6,695 nt of DNA from an uncultured beta proteobacterium (GCA_903928325.1 CAIYQF010000400.1:1-6695); one strand, 5' to 3'; positions 1 to 6,668 are shown, numbered from the stretch's first letter. Numbers and translations: made by a program. Notes: generated by a model not told the origin, from the letters alone.

Positions 1-149
1 GGCTGATAAGCGCAACCGATATGGGCGCGCTCACCGCAAGCGACTTGGTCGCGTCAGCCGCCGAACCCACCGCGGACACCCGCAACTGGGTACGCTACAC
101 GGCCGGCCGCAGTTACCCTACGCAGCAGTTCGCGCAGTTGTTTGACTAG
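1..149 (+). CDS. C-terminal fragment of an unidentified protein
   Basis: A plus-strand frame is open from the left edge (first full codon at 3) to a TAG at 147-149 and gives 48 residues ending in QQFAQLFD. Most third codon positions are G or C, and this is the only frame over the stretch that looks like coding: the other plus frames and all minus frames are broken by stops or have basic, arginine-rich translations. The rest of the gene lies outside the window, so length and domains are unknown. The short segment VRYTAGRS followed by a glutamine-rich, Leu/Phe tail faintly resembles the C-terminus of some short-chain dehydrogenases. That resemblance is weak and I do not name the gene on it. It converges tail-to-tail with pilE and is probably not part of the pilus operon. 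Confidence 0.6.
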   Translation, partial: LISATDMGALTASDLVASAAEPTADTRNWVRYTAGRSYPTQQFAQLFD

Positions 150-193
150 CGGCACGACTCAGCTGCAGCCCAGGGCGCTTCAACGAAAACCAT
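150..193. other. Short convergent intergenic gap, no clear terminator
   Basis: These 44 bases separate the stop of the plus-strand gene (147-149) from the stop of pilE (194-196). They contain the self-complementary octamer GCTGCAGC and a weak GC-rich inverted stretch near 168-180. I see no stem with a proper loop followed by a T-run in either direction. If transcription ends here it is not by an obvious intrinsic terminator. Confidence 0.5.
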
Positions 194-592
194 CTACCAG
201 CACGCAGCGGGCGCCTTGGCGCCGGTTTGGTCGAGCGTTAGATTCGCGGCGCACGTGGCGTCTGCTGCTGCTTGGCCCGCACTAGGGGTCGCCGTGGCGG
301 TAAAGGTGGTGGCGTTTAGCACCGGCGTCGTGAACGTAAAAAAGTTCGACAAATCGTTCGTGCAAACGGCGTTCATCGCAAAAGTTGCGTAAGTCAGGTT
401 GCTGGTGTACCAGCGCTCGGCCGACTGGGCGATTTCGGTCAGGCAGGATGTGGCCAGTTTGCGCCGGGACTTGGCCACGCTGGTTTCGTAGCTGGGGTAT
501 GCGATGGCGGCCAGAATGCCGACGATGGCCACCACAATCATCATTTCAATCAGGGTAAAACCCCGCCTGCGTGCACGGTGTTGAACGGACAT
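194..592 (-). CDS. pilE: Type IV minor pilin PilE (ComP/PilE-like prepilin)
   Basis: Encodes a 132-residue type IV prepilin. The leader ends in RRRG at residue 11, followed by FTLIEMMIVVAIVGILAA. Prepilin peptidase would cut after Gly11, leaving N-methyl-Phe and the conserved Glu5 (Glu16 of the precursor), needed for assembly into the fibre. The hydrophobic half-helix runs from about 12 to 34 and ends in the usual AYPSY. Four cysteines (50, 77, 114, 131) sit in the globular part. The C-terminal LDQTGAKAPAACW matches the style of PilE/ComP-family minor pilins, in which such cysteines form disulfides. In Neisseria the relative ComP binds DNA for uptake; whether this one does cannot be told here. 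It is the last gene of the operon, 10 nt after pilY1, with a strong ribosome binding site in the gap. It is more likely a minor than the major pilin, given its position and the small basic leader, but a pilA-like role is not excluded. Confidence 0.9.
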   Translation of the reverse strand: MSVQHRARRRGFTLIEMMIVVAIVGILAAIAYPSYETSVAKSRRKLATSCLTEIAQSAERWYTSNLTYATFAMNAVCTNDLSNFFTFTTPVLNATTFTATATPSAGQAAADATCAANLTLDQTGAKAPAACW

Positions 593-596
593 AAGG

Positions 597-602
597 CCTC
601 CT
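597..602 (-). promoter_or_regulatory. Strong Shine-Dalgarno site of pilE
   Basis: On the minus strand the sequence reads TAA-AGGAGG-CCTT-ATG. The pilY1 stop codon directly touches a full AGGAGG, which lies 4 nt before the pilE ATG (590-592). This fixes the start and allows re-initiation by ribosomes finishing pilY1. It is the best ribosome binding site in the window, so pilE may be translated more strongly than the tip-protein genes before it. Confidence 0.85.
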
Positions 603-3600
603 TTACTTCACAATTTCACGCCAAGCCACGCGCCCGGACTTGATGTTTTGGTCATGGAGCTTTCCGTCGCCGTCTTTGGAGCCGGTCGAGGTGCCCAAGC
701 CTGCAGCTCTGCCCGAGCTGCCTTGCGCCAAAAATTCATTTCCGAAAAATCCGCCGCCACCGATGATGCCAATGCCGAAGTTGACCGAGCTGATGGCTGC
801 GCCGCCTACGGTTTCATCCTTCCAGCTTCCATCGCGGTTCAGGTCGATATGGCTCTCCACCAAGCCGTCGCCATGGTAGGCATCGAGAAAATTCGCCCAA
901 CCCTGCCCTTGGCTATTGCAATCCTGAAAGTACGGAATCACGCTGCTGACGGCCAGGGTGGGAATGTCCGAGTGGCGCACGACCGGGGCACTCACCACTT
1001 TTTCCTGGGGTGTGGTGGTCGTCGCCGGCCAATCTAAAACCCACCCTGACCGGTTTTCCATATCCGACTTGCGTGGCGGGCCGGGGGTATCTGCTGCTCG
1101 CTGCGCTATGGCGCGGGCGTACACGATGCCGCGAGCGCCGTGGTAGTTGTTGTATGTCCCGTTGACAACCGAAAAACTCCGCTGCACCAAGTTGCCGTTG
1201 GCATTGACTCGGCTGTTGGACACCGGGTAAGGCCCCATATCGACAATGCCGTACAAACTTTGGGCGATGGTGGCGTCTGCGGCGTCGGCCACGGTCAAAT
1301 CGCTTCCGGTGCCGATAAAGACGAAAGTCTTGTTTTTGAAAGATGCGTCCGTGGCATCGTAGCTATATGCCACCGCAAGTGGGCTGGTGATGGGCTGCGT
1401 GTAATTGCCAGTGACATCGCGGGTTTGAAATACCAGGGTGCCAATCGTTGGCGTTGGCGTCGTTGGCCGGGACGTGTTGTTCAGCCCCGTGAGGTCAAAT
1501 TTCCACACCTGCCCCAGGTAATCCCCGGCATAGGCATATTCCACCCGCCCGCTGTTTGCGTTGCGCGTGACCGCCGGGGTGGCGAGTCCGTTCGCACTGG
1601 TCTGCGCTGTCGGGATATTTCCCGCTAGTTTGGCTAGTACCACGCCATCGCTGAGCCTGACCAGGTACAGCACGGGCAACTTGCTGGTGCTGTTGTAGCC
1701 ATTGCCAAAAATAAGCACGTCCGTGCCATCCTTGAGCTTCTCTATCAGGCCTAAACCCACCACATAGCCCATGTCTGCGTCGCCCGTTGTGCCAAATTCC
1801 CAAAGCGTCGCGCCAGTTTTGATGCCATTGGCATCCACTGCCAAGCCATACACCCCTTTGGCTGCGCGCCCCATAAAGCCTGCTAGGTAAGTGACGCCGG
1901 TTTTGCTTTTTTTGGACACTGAGATATTTCCGTCCAGGTAATAACGCCGCGCGTTGCTGGGATTGGCCAGGTTGGCAATATAGCCCGTGACCGCTGAGGG
2001 CATGTAGGAAAATACTTCGGTGCCGTCAGCGGCCTTAAACCCGTGCAGCATGCCGTCATTGGCAGCCACATACACGGTTTTCGTGTCATCCGAATATACC
2101 GGTGCAGAATTGATGACAGAGCCCAAAATACTGCCGCCCAGAAGACCGGTTTGGCGGTTGCGAAAAGTGCCTCCATTTTGAAGCTCTTTCGTGCGTACGC
2201 CACGAACATAATCTAGTTCATCCGAGCTCATGAATGCAGCAACGTTGCCGGTGGTAAGCGCCGTTGCAGCGCCGCTTTGGTTGAAATAGATATTTCTGCT
2301 AGCGGGGACCGGCATGGTATCGCTGGCCTTCCAGTTGGCGGTAAATTGAATCCCTGTAGCGCCGATGTTCGGATCAATTTTGCGGGCAACTAAATCACCG
2401 CTAAAGTATTTGGCATTGAACTCGCCAGTAAATATCTGGGTATCGGTTTGCAGTTGTTGGGTACTGGCACTCACGCCAGCGGCTTGGTTGGAGCGTTGCA
2501 AAATATTATTAAATGCATTGGCAAAGGCCTGCTTCAGGCTTGCGGGGCTGGTAACTTTTGCGTAATTGATAGGGTCTGCGGTGGTCGCAGCGGTGGGTGG
2601 GGACCCATCGGGATAGCCGCCCCATTGCGCGGCGTACCACAGCGGGTCTTTCAAAAAGATATTTCCGGATGCGCCTGTGCTGGGCGAGAATCCGCGTGTG
2701 CTGCTGGTGCCGTGGTTGCCGTCATTGGCAATATTAGGCAAGGCAGCACATGCTGCGGGCGGGTTGGCCATATTGCAAGCGCCTGCTTGGTATTGCGCAC
2801 CGTCGGGCACGTTCAAAGGATAGGACTGGTCAAACCGCTGGTCTTGCACCACCAAATAAGGACCGTCTTGTGTGCTGCCATCGACCACGTAGCCCATGTT
2901 TTGAATCGCGTCACCACCTTGGTACTCGGGTGTTACGGTGACCGTGAGCTTGCCGTTATTGGCCTTCACCTCGTACTGTACCAATGCATCCATTTCATGG
3001 TCAGAACCCCAGGACGCATCCTCGTAATTCACATGAAATTTGATATAGAAGTTTCCAGTGGTATTTTTTGGATCGTCCAGTTGCTCAATATATACGCCCA
3101 CATACTGGTTAATGGCCGCAAAAGCTTGTGCGTTGCCACGCACATCGCCTACCGTGCGCGAAAACGGCATGATGGAGATGGTTTGCGTGCCAAAAGGTAC
3201 GCTTATTTTCGGTACCGGGCTGTTTAGCATGAGCGCAAAGGTGTCCACCGACGGCACGGTGTTGGTGCCAAACTGAAGTAAGTTGCCCTTTTTCCCAAAA
3301 TGGGCTACCGCAGCGGCGTAATAGCTGCCTTGCTTGTTGGTGTCGTCTGGTATCAAGCCCCGAATAGAGCCCAGGTTTGTGATGGGTTTTGCCGTGGGGG
3401 AGCCATCTGCGTTAGCGCTCGTTTCGCCAATAAATACGGTCTTACCGGCCACACCTTCCGTAGTGCCGATCGCGTCGGCTAATGTTTTGGCGTCGATGGC
3501 GGTGTTATTAAGGTCTTTTAAGGGGGGGGCCAGGTTGCCAAAGGCGCTGCCCGGCAGTTGGTCCGAATCAAATGAGGGGTTTACGCTGGCTATCACATAC

Positions 3601-5147
3601 TGGTTGGGCTTGGCGCACCAGTTGTCAGTGGTGTAAGGCTGTTTCCACGCCGGCGCTTGCAACCCCACCGTTAAGTCCTCCGTCGCTCCTTTGGATGTAT
3701 AGGCCCCTGTAGCGGCGCCTTGGTTGGAGAGGTAGCGCAGCCCTTCGTACATCATTTCTGCGACGGGGCTACCCCAGTCGCCATAGGTTCCCTCCGTCAT
3801 CAGTTTCGCGGTTTCATCCCATCTGTTTTTGTAAATAAAGTTATTGTTGAAATAATCGGGTTCTTGGAAAACCCGATCAAGATTATTAAAATTGCGTATT
3901 CTAATTTTATCTATTTGGTCAATAATGGAATATGCAAATCGCTTAAATGTTCCGTTGGTCAAATCCACCTCAGCCGCGCCATCGGTTCCCGCGAAGGGGC
4001 CTATGTTTTTGCGGAGCCGTCCGCCGGCCATATTGTTGTCATAGCTTCCGGTGAGCAGGCCGAAATCAATACTCCCGTTGTCGCCAAAGTCTTGCAATAC
4101 ACCCACGGGCTTGTAACTTGTAACGTATAGCTTGCAGCCGTCGTGGTAGGTGCTTGTGCAGGCCTCTACGCGCACGTGGTAGTCCGTGAGCGTCCCGGTG
4201 CCATAACCGATCCACATAGCGAAGGCTATAGGATGGATCGCGTTGTAAACCGCATTGGGATCGGCGATTGCATTGAGCACGGGGCGTTCTGAGGAAGCCC
4301 ATTGCCACACGCGACTCGGGCTGTTCACAATAATGCGCAACAAGGGGGGCTTGTCGCTGCACGTACTCAGCGTGGCACAGCTAAGCCCCGGATCGGGATA
4401 ATTTTTGCCGTCGGTGCCCATATGGAAGACCCCGTCTTGTACGGTGCTGGTCAGGTTGCCAAAAAAGTGGTGCGTGCCAGCGGTTGGTTGCGCAAGCGGC
4501 GCATACCGGCTGATATCGTAGCCGTCAATGGCCGTGCCAGTGTATTCCTTGGCCCAGGCGTGCCCGTCTTGCGGGATGTAGGCGCGGCGCAATATGGTTT
4601 GGTTCGACGGCGTCCCCGTGGGCCCGTTATCGACTTCGCGGTAGCCGCCGTACAGCGCCACACGCAGCGCGTCAATGCGGCTGGTGGTGACGTAATTCAG
4701 GAAGTTCCCGCTCCAGGTCAGGCTCGTTGTGCCCGCGCCCACGCAGGCGCCGGGCACGGTTTTTCCATTGGCGTCTGTGGTGGCTATTGCCTTAGCCACC
4801 GGGCTGTAAAGGCCTTTGCCGCTGGTGGTGGCGTAGCTATAGCAATAGTAAGAATTGAACAGGCCCAGGTATTCAAAGCCGGGCTTGAAGCGGTAGTCCA
4901 GTATGCCGTCACCATCGATGTCGCTGAAATCGTTGTACGCGGCATAGGCCAAGGTGTGGTCGCGCGACAGGGTCAGTAGCACTTTGGGTGCCATGCCCAA
5001 GGCGGTGTACACCGGGGTGGAGTTTTCCGGGTAGGCGCCCAATACACCCACTGCCCCCTGGGCCCAACCCAGACCGGGCCACAGGGTATACGACAGCACC
5101 AGGGCCAGGGCGGGCGCTAAGCGCACCAGGGCATCGGATATTTTCAT
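603..5147 (-). CDS. pilY1: Type IV pilus tip adhesin/biogenesis factor PilY1 (PilC family)
   Basis: Encodes a 1514-residue secreted protein of the PilY1/PilC family, the pilus-tip adhesin that promotes fibre extension and acts in surface sensing. A Sec signal peptide (hydrophobic about 9-26, likely cut after Ala29 in GLGWA-Q) leads the protein. The N-terminal part has the family's LLTLSRDHTLAY and YNDFSDIDGDGILD segments; no MIDAS-type DxSxS of a von Willebrand A domain is visible. The C-terminal PilC-type beta-propeller covers about residues 1003-1446, with NSAPVYSDD, VYVAANDGMLHGF, LIFGNGYNS, YAGDYLGQVWKFDL and FIGTG as markers. The protein ends in RVAWREIVK, a typical family terminus. Calcium-loop-like acidic motifs lie at 76-84, 353-361, 1435-1445 and 1492-1499. 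Ten cysteines occur, several in close pairs (257/263, 330/338, 791/800). I chose ATG 5147 over an in-frame GTG at 5156 because that GTG lies inside the Shine-Dalgarno GAGGTGAT. Oddities are a C8 tract near residue 540 and an AT-rich island at about 396-439. The frame is intact. Confidence 0.95.
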   Translation of the reverse strand: MKISDALVRLAPALALVLSYTLWPGLGWAQGAVGVLGAYPENSTPVYTALGMAPKVLLTLSRDHTLAYAAYNDFSDIDGDGILDYRFKPGFEYLGLFNSYYCYSYATTSGKGLYSPVAKAIATTDANGKTVPGACVGAGTTSLTWSGNFLNYVTTSRIDALRVALYGGYREVDNGPTGTPSNQTILRRAYIPQDGHAWAKEYTGTAIDGYDISRYAPLAQPTAGTHHFFGNLTSTVQDGVFHMGTDGKNYPDPGLSCATLSTCSDKPPLLRIIVNSPSRVWQWASSERPVLNAIADPNAVYNAIHPIAFAMWIGYGTGTLTDYHVRVEACTSTYHDGCKLYVTSYKPVGVLQDFGDNGSIDFGLLTGSYDNNMAGGRLRKNIGPFAGTDGAAEVDLTNGTFKRFAYSIIDQIDKIRIRNFNNLDRVFQEPDYFNNNFIYKNRWDETAKLMTEGTYGDWGSPVAEMMYEGLRYLSNQGAATGAYTSKGATEDLTVGLQAPAWKQPYTTDNWCAKPNQYVIASVNPSFDSDQLPGSAFGNLAPPLKDLNNTAIDAKTLADAIGTTEGVAGKTVFIGETSANADGSPTAKPITNLGSIRGLIPDDTNKQGSYYAAAVAHFGKKGNLLQFGTNTVPSVDTFALMLNSPVPKISVPFGTQTISIMPFSRTVGDVRGNAQAFAAINQYVGVYIEQLDDPKNTTGNFYIKFHVNYEDASWGSDHEMDALVQYEVKANNGKLTVTVTPEYQGGDAIQNMGYVVDGSTQDGPYLVVQDQRFDQSYPLNVPDGAQYQAGACNMANPPAACAALPNIANDGNHGTSSTRGFSPSTGASGNIFLKDPLWYAAQWGGYPDGSPPTAATTADPINYAKVTSPASLKQAFANAFNNILQRSNQAAGVSASTQQLQTDTQIFTGEFNAKYFSGDLVARKIDPNIGATGIQFTANWKASDTMPVPASRNIYFNQSGAATALTTGNVAAFMSSDELDYVRGVRTKELQNGGTFRNRQTGLLGGSILGSVINSAPVYSDDTKTVYVAANDGMLHGFKAADGTEVFSYMPSAVTGYIANLANPSNARRYYLDGNISVSKKSKTGVTYLAGFMGRAAKGVYGLAVDANGIKTGATLWEFGTTGDADMGYVVGLGLIEKLKDGTDVLIFGNGYNSTSKLPVLYLVRLSDGVVLAKLAGNIPTAQTSANGLATPAVTRNANSGRVEYAYAGDYLGQVWKFDLTGLNNTSRPTTPTPTIGTLVFQTRDVTGNYTQPITSPLAVAYSYDATDASFKNKTFVFIGTGSDLTVADAADATIAQSLYGIVDMGPYPVSNSRVNANGNLVQRSFSVVNGTYNNYHGARGIVYARAIAQRAADTPGPPRKSDMENRSGWVLDWPATTTTPQEKVVSAPVVRHSDIPTLAVSSVIPYFQDCNSQGQGWANFLDAYHGDGLVESHIDLNRDGSWKDETVGGAAISSVNFGIGIIGGGGFFGNEFLAQGSSGRAAGLGTSTGSKDGDGKLHDQNIKSGRVAWREIVK
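812..2141 (-). other. PilC-type beta-propeller domain of PilY1
   Basis: Sub-region of pilY1 (lower bound 812, upper bound 2141) encoding about residues 1003-1446. It starts at LLGGSILGSVINSAPVY and contains repeated short beta-strand units of the kind xVYVAANDG, GVYGLAVD, YAGDYLGQVWKFDL and FVFIGTG, as in propeller blades. In Pseudomonas aeruginosa PilY1 the equivalent domain carries a calcium site that controls extension and retraction. I could not place that loop by eye here, although acidic Asp/Asn-rich loops occur after the propeller at 1435-1445 and 1492-1499. Blade count and boundaries are estimates. Confidence 0.7.
3522..3529 (-). repeat. Homopolymeric C8 tract inside pilY1
   Basis: Eight G on the plus strand, read as GCC-CCC-CCC on the coding strand, encode Ala540-Pro541-Pro542. 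It is the longest G/C homopolymer in the window. Gain or loss of one base would shift the frame well before the propeller domain. In Neisseria the homologous pilC genes are phase-varied by slippage in a poly-G tract, but there it lies in the signal-peptide region. Confidence 0.6.
3831..3960 (-). other. AT-rich island within pilY1
   Basis: A hand count gives 39 G+C in these 130 bases (30%), against roughly 55-60% in the surrounding operon. The frame stays open and encodes about residues 396-439, rich in Asn, Ile, Phe, Asp and Lys, using AAT, ATT and ATA codons that are scarce elsewhere in the window. It may be a recombined segment, a translation-slowing segment between folding units, or simply the effect of amino-acid composition. 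Confidence 0.6.
3855..3877 (-). repeat. Perfect 8-bp inverted repeat (hairpin) inside pilY1
   Basis: ATCGGGTT at 3855-3862 and AACCCGAT at 3870-3877 are exact reverse complements separated by 7 bases. In the pilY1 message this forms an 8-bp stem with a 7-nt loop, followed by an AU-rich stretch but no run of U. It encodes part of LDRVFQEPDYF and lies in the AT-rich island, so it would stand out as a stable structure. It may be a pause site or chance. Confidence 0.55.
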
Positions 5148-5151
5148 ACGG

Positions 5152-5159
5152 ATCACCTC
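5152..5159 (-). promoter_or_regulatory. Shine-Dalgarno site that decides the pilY1 start
   Basis: The minus strand reads GAGGTGAT-CCGT-ATG. GAGGTGAT pairs over eight bases with the 3' end of 16S rRNA, with the GAGG core 8 nt before ATG 5147. The in-frame GTG at 5154-5156 is part of this element and has no such site ahead of it, so ATG 5147 is the better start. Confidence 0.8.
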
Positions 5160-5166
5160 GAATCGG

Positions 5167-5769
5167 TTATTTCGGCTGCGTCAGGTAATAGCTCTGCAAT
5201 ACGACGGCGGCGCGGCGGCCCAAGAGGTTGGGTGTGGTGCGCACCGTGACGCGGTACTGTGAACATTCGTGGATGGCGTTGGGGTCTGGTGGGTTGCAAG
5301 AGAAGTCTTCCCCCATGAATTCCACGATGTACTGCACTTGCTTGTTCGACAGCAAGCCGCCGCTGGCTTGGTCGCCTTGCCATCCGGCGAAGTTGGAGTC
5401 TTCCCAGCGCGGCAGGCACTGGGGCGTTGGCTGCGAGCACAAGCCGTTGGCGCAAGGCGAGGGGTCGGATTGGTTTGCATTGCACGCGGCTGCAGCAGAG
5501 CTGCCGTTGGACTTGCCGTTGACCGTGCTCTGGGGAAAGTTGTTGTTAAAGGTGGTGGCGTTGTAGGCCTCGTTGCGTGCGGTGTCTTCGGCTGTGCGCA
5601 GCTCTTGTTCATTGGACTGCAGGGCCATGCTGCGGTCATAACTGCCTGCAACCATGCCTTCCTGCGACAGCATCGTGCGCACGGCGCCGATGCCGATCAG
5701 GGTGATCAGCAGTAGCATGACCAGCACCACGGGCAGCGCCATGGCCTGCTGGAGCTTAAAGTGGGGCAT
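5167..5769 (-). CDS. pilX: Type IV pilus minor pilin PilX, atypical cleavage site
   Basis: Encodes a 200-residue PilX-type minor pilin, a core member of the priming complex that initiates fibre assembly and links to PilY1. The N-terminus MPHFKLQQA is followed by the hydrophobic helix MALPVVLVMLLLITLIGIGAV (about 10-30). Next come AGSYDRSMALQSNEQELR, the family pattern after the helix, and a C-terminal pair of strands YRVTVRTTPN and AAVVLQSYY. Mature position 5 is Val, not Glu; lack of Glu5 is known for PilX. What is odd is Ala9 where Gly is expected before the prepilin cut, and a leader with only one Lys. Six cysteines (96, 106, 111, 118, 158, 169) suggest a disulfide-rich head. ATG 5769 has GAGG 9 nt upstream. 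An alternative ATG at 5784 (five residues longer, 205 aa) overlaps the pilW stop as ATGA but has a poor ribosome site. The frame extends to 5916, but that part duplicates pilW coding sequence. Confidence 0.85.
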   Translation of the reverse strand: MPHFKLQQAMALPVVLVMLLLITLIGIGAVRTMLSQEGMVAGSYDRSMALQSNEQELRTAEDTARNEAYNATTFNNNFPQSTVNGKSNGSSAAAACNANQSDPSPCANGLCSQPTPQCLPRWEDSNFAGWQGDQASGGLLSNKQVQYIVEFMGEDFSCNPPDPNAIHECSQYRVTVRTTPNLLGRRAAVVLQSYYLTQPK

Positions 5770-5778
5770 GCACTGCGA

Positions 5779-5782
5779 CCTC
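5779..5782 (-). promoter_or_regulatory. Candidate Shine-Dalgarno site of pilX
   Basis: GAGG on the minus strand overlaps the pilW stop codon (TGA at 5781-5783) and lies 9 nt before ATG 5769. The layout, with the upstream stop merged into the ribosome site, is like that before pilE. The competing ATGA start at 5784 has only an isolated AGG 8 nt upstream. Confidence 0.5.
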
Positions 5783-6665
5783 ATAGCGCACGCCTGCGCA
5801 CGGTGACGGTGAACGCAACCGTTTCTGTGAGCTGCTGCGCGCCATTGGCCGTGGTGGATACATTGTCTTGGGACACCACAGTCAGAGAGACCCGTACGGC
5901 CAGGACGTGCTTCCAACCGTCGGTGAAGGTGTTGACGTCGGCCGCAGAAATGTACTGGGTGGGGCGATCCGTGCTCAGGTAGCTCAGGGTCAGTGCGCTC
6001 ACGTTGTCAATCACCTCATCATCAGAAACGACGCCACCTTGGTCGTCTATCACAGCCCGGCGCAATGAATTTCCCACTGCGTTGTTGGCTCGTGCGCCCA
6101 CGTACCACAGGTGGGCGCCTAGGGGCGCGAAAAAGCCCATCGGCTGCAAGTCGTCGGTGACGTTCGATTTGGCCGCAACGTAGTTGGGCGCATTGGCCTG
6201 GCTGGGGTGAAAGCTAAACACCCGGGCACCGTCGCAGGCCACGACCACATCGCTATTTTTGTAAGTCAGGGTTTGGCCTGGCGCAGTGGGGCCTAGCACC
6301 AAGGTACCCGCTGCTGCGCTGTGCGAGACGATGGGCACTGGGTTTTCAGCGGTGGCGCTCCAAACGAGTACCGAGTCGGTGCCAGCAAGGGGCGTTGGGG
6401 TGGTCAGGCCGCCTGCGCCCAGCACGTTGCCCACCAGTCCACGGTCCCACTGGCCCCATTGGCCCACCTGGCTGTGGTAGACCGGGCTGAGGTTGCCGCC
6501 GCAGCCGATGCCACCGGCTTCACGTAGTTCGCGGCTGAAGATTTCGGTGGCAAAACGCACGTTTTCTTGCACCCGCCCAGCGCCTTCGACCAGCGCGTAC
6601 GAGTTGCGGTGGCCCATGTACACGCTCAACGTGGCAGCGACCACAAGCAGGCCCACAAAAAACAC
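5781..6665 (-). CDS. pilW: PilW-family minor pilin, N-terminal leader missing
   Basis: A 294-codon frame starting at a GTG (6665), with a CTT codon and an in-frame TAA (6669-6671) just before it. The body fits PilW, a minor pilin of the type IV pilus priming complex. It shows the second part of the hydrophobic helix (VFFVGLLVVAATLSVYMG), then RVQENVRFATEIFSRELREAG and GIGCGG, then a long beta-rich globular part. It ends with DEVIDNVSALTLSYL and VLAVRVSLTVVSQ, as in the family. The prepilin leader, the Gly-Phe-Thr-Leu-x-Glu cleavage motif and the first half of the transmembrane helix are absent. No frame of the remaining 30 bases upstream encodes them. The GTG has no Shine-Dalgarno site, so it is probably not a true start. 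Without the leader the product could not be processed or assembled as a pilin. The gene is either broken by an insertion or rearrangement near 6668, or the sequence end is an assembly artefact. It overlaps or abuts pilX downstream. Confidence 0.8.
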   Translation of the reverse strand: MFFVGLLVVAATLSVYMGHRNSYALVEGAGRVQENVRFATEIFSRELREAGGIGCGGNLSPVYHSQVGQWGQWDRGLVGNVLGAGGLTTPTPLAGTDSVLVWSATAENPVPIVSHSAAAGTLVLGPTAPGQTLTYKNSDVVVACDGARVFSFHPSQANAPNYVAAKSNVTDDLQPMGFFAPLGAHLWYVGARANNAVGNSLRRAVIDDQGGVVSDDEVIDNVSALTLSYLSTDRPTQYISAADVNTFTDGWKHVLAVRVSLTVVSQDNVSTTANGAQQLTETVAFTVTVRRRAL

Positions 6666-6668
6666 AAG

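Noticed and set aside
210..223. GGCGCC-TT-GGCGCC inverted/direct repeat at the end of pilE as a terminator
   Set aside because: It lies inside the pilE coding region (AKAP codons), the usable stem is only 4 bp, and no T-run follows directly.
1907..1913. A7 run in pilY1 (coding strand) as a programmed frameshift site
   Set aside because: The codons are TCC-AAA-AAA-AGC, which do not fit the X-XXY-YYZ pattern in frame. The long downstream frame is already in the zero frame, so no shift is needed.
2448..3227. Plus-strand open frame of 259 codons opposite pilY1
   Set aside because: It is a mirror of the well-supported pilY1 frame in GC-rich sequence. It has no ribosome site, and its Cys/Gly/Arg-rich translation matches no family I recognise.
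4302..4979. Plus-strand open frame of 225 codons opposite the N-terminal part of pilY1
   Set aside because: Also antisense shadow coding: Ala/Val/Arg/Gly-rich translation without domain features, fully inside pilY1.
5154..5156. GTG as start of pilY1
   Set aside because: It lies within the Shine-Dalgarno GAGGTGAT that serves ATG 5147 and has no ribosome site of its own. It would only add three residues before the signal peptide.
5785..5916. N-terminal extension of pilX to an upstream in-frame start
   Set aside because: The extra 44 residues are basic and Cys/His-rich, overlap the conserved C-terminal coding of pilW, and precede two better-placed ATG codons.
6657..6662. Run of six A near the start of pilW as the cause of the lost leader by frameshift
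   Set aside because: None of the three frames upstream of the run encodes a prepilin leader or cleavage motif, so an indel in the run cannot restore the N-terminus.
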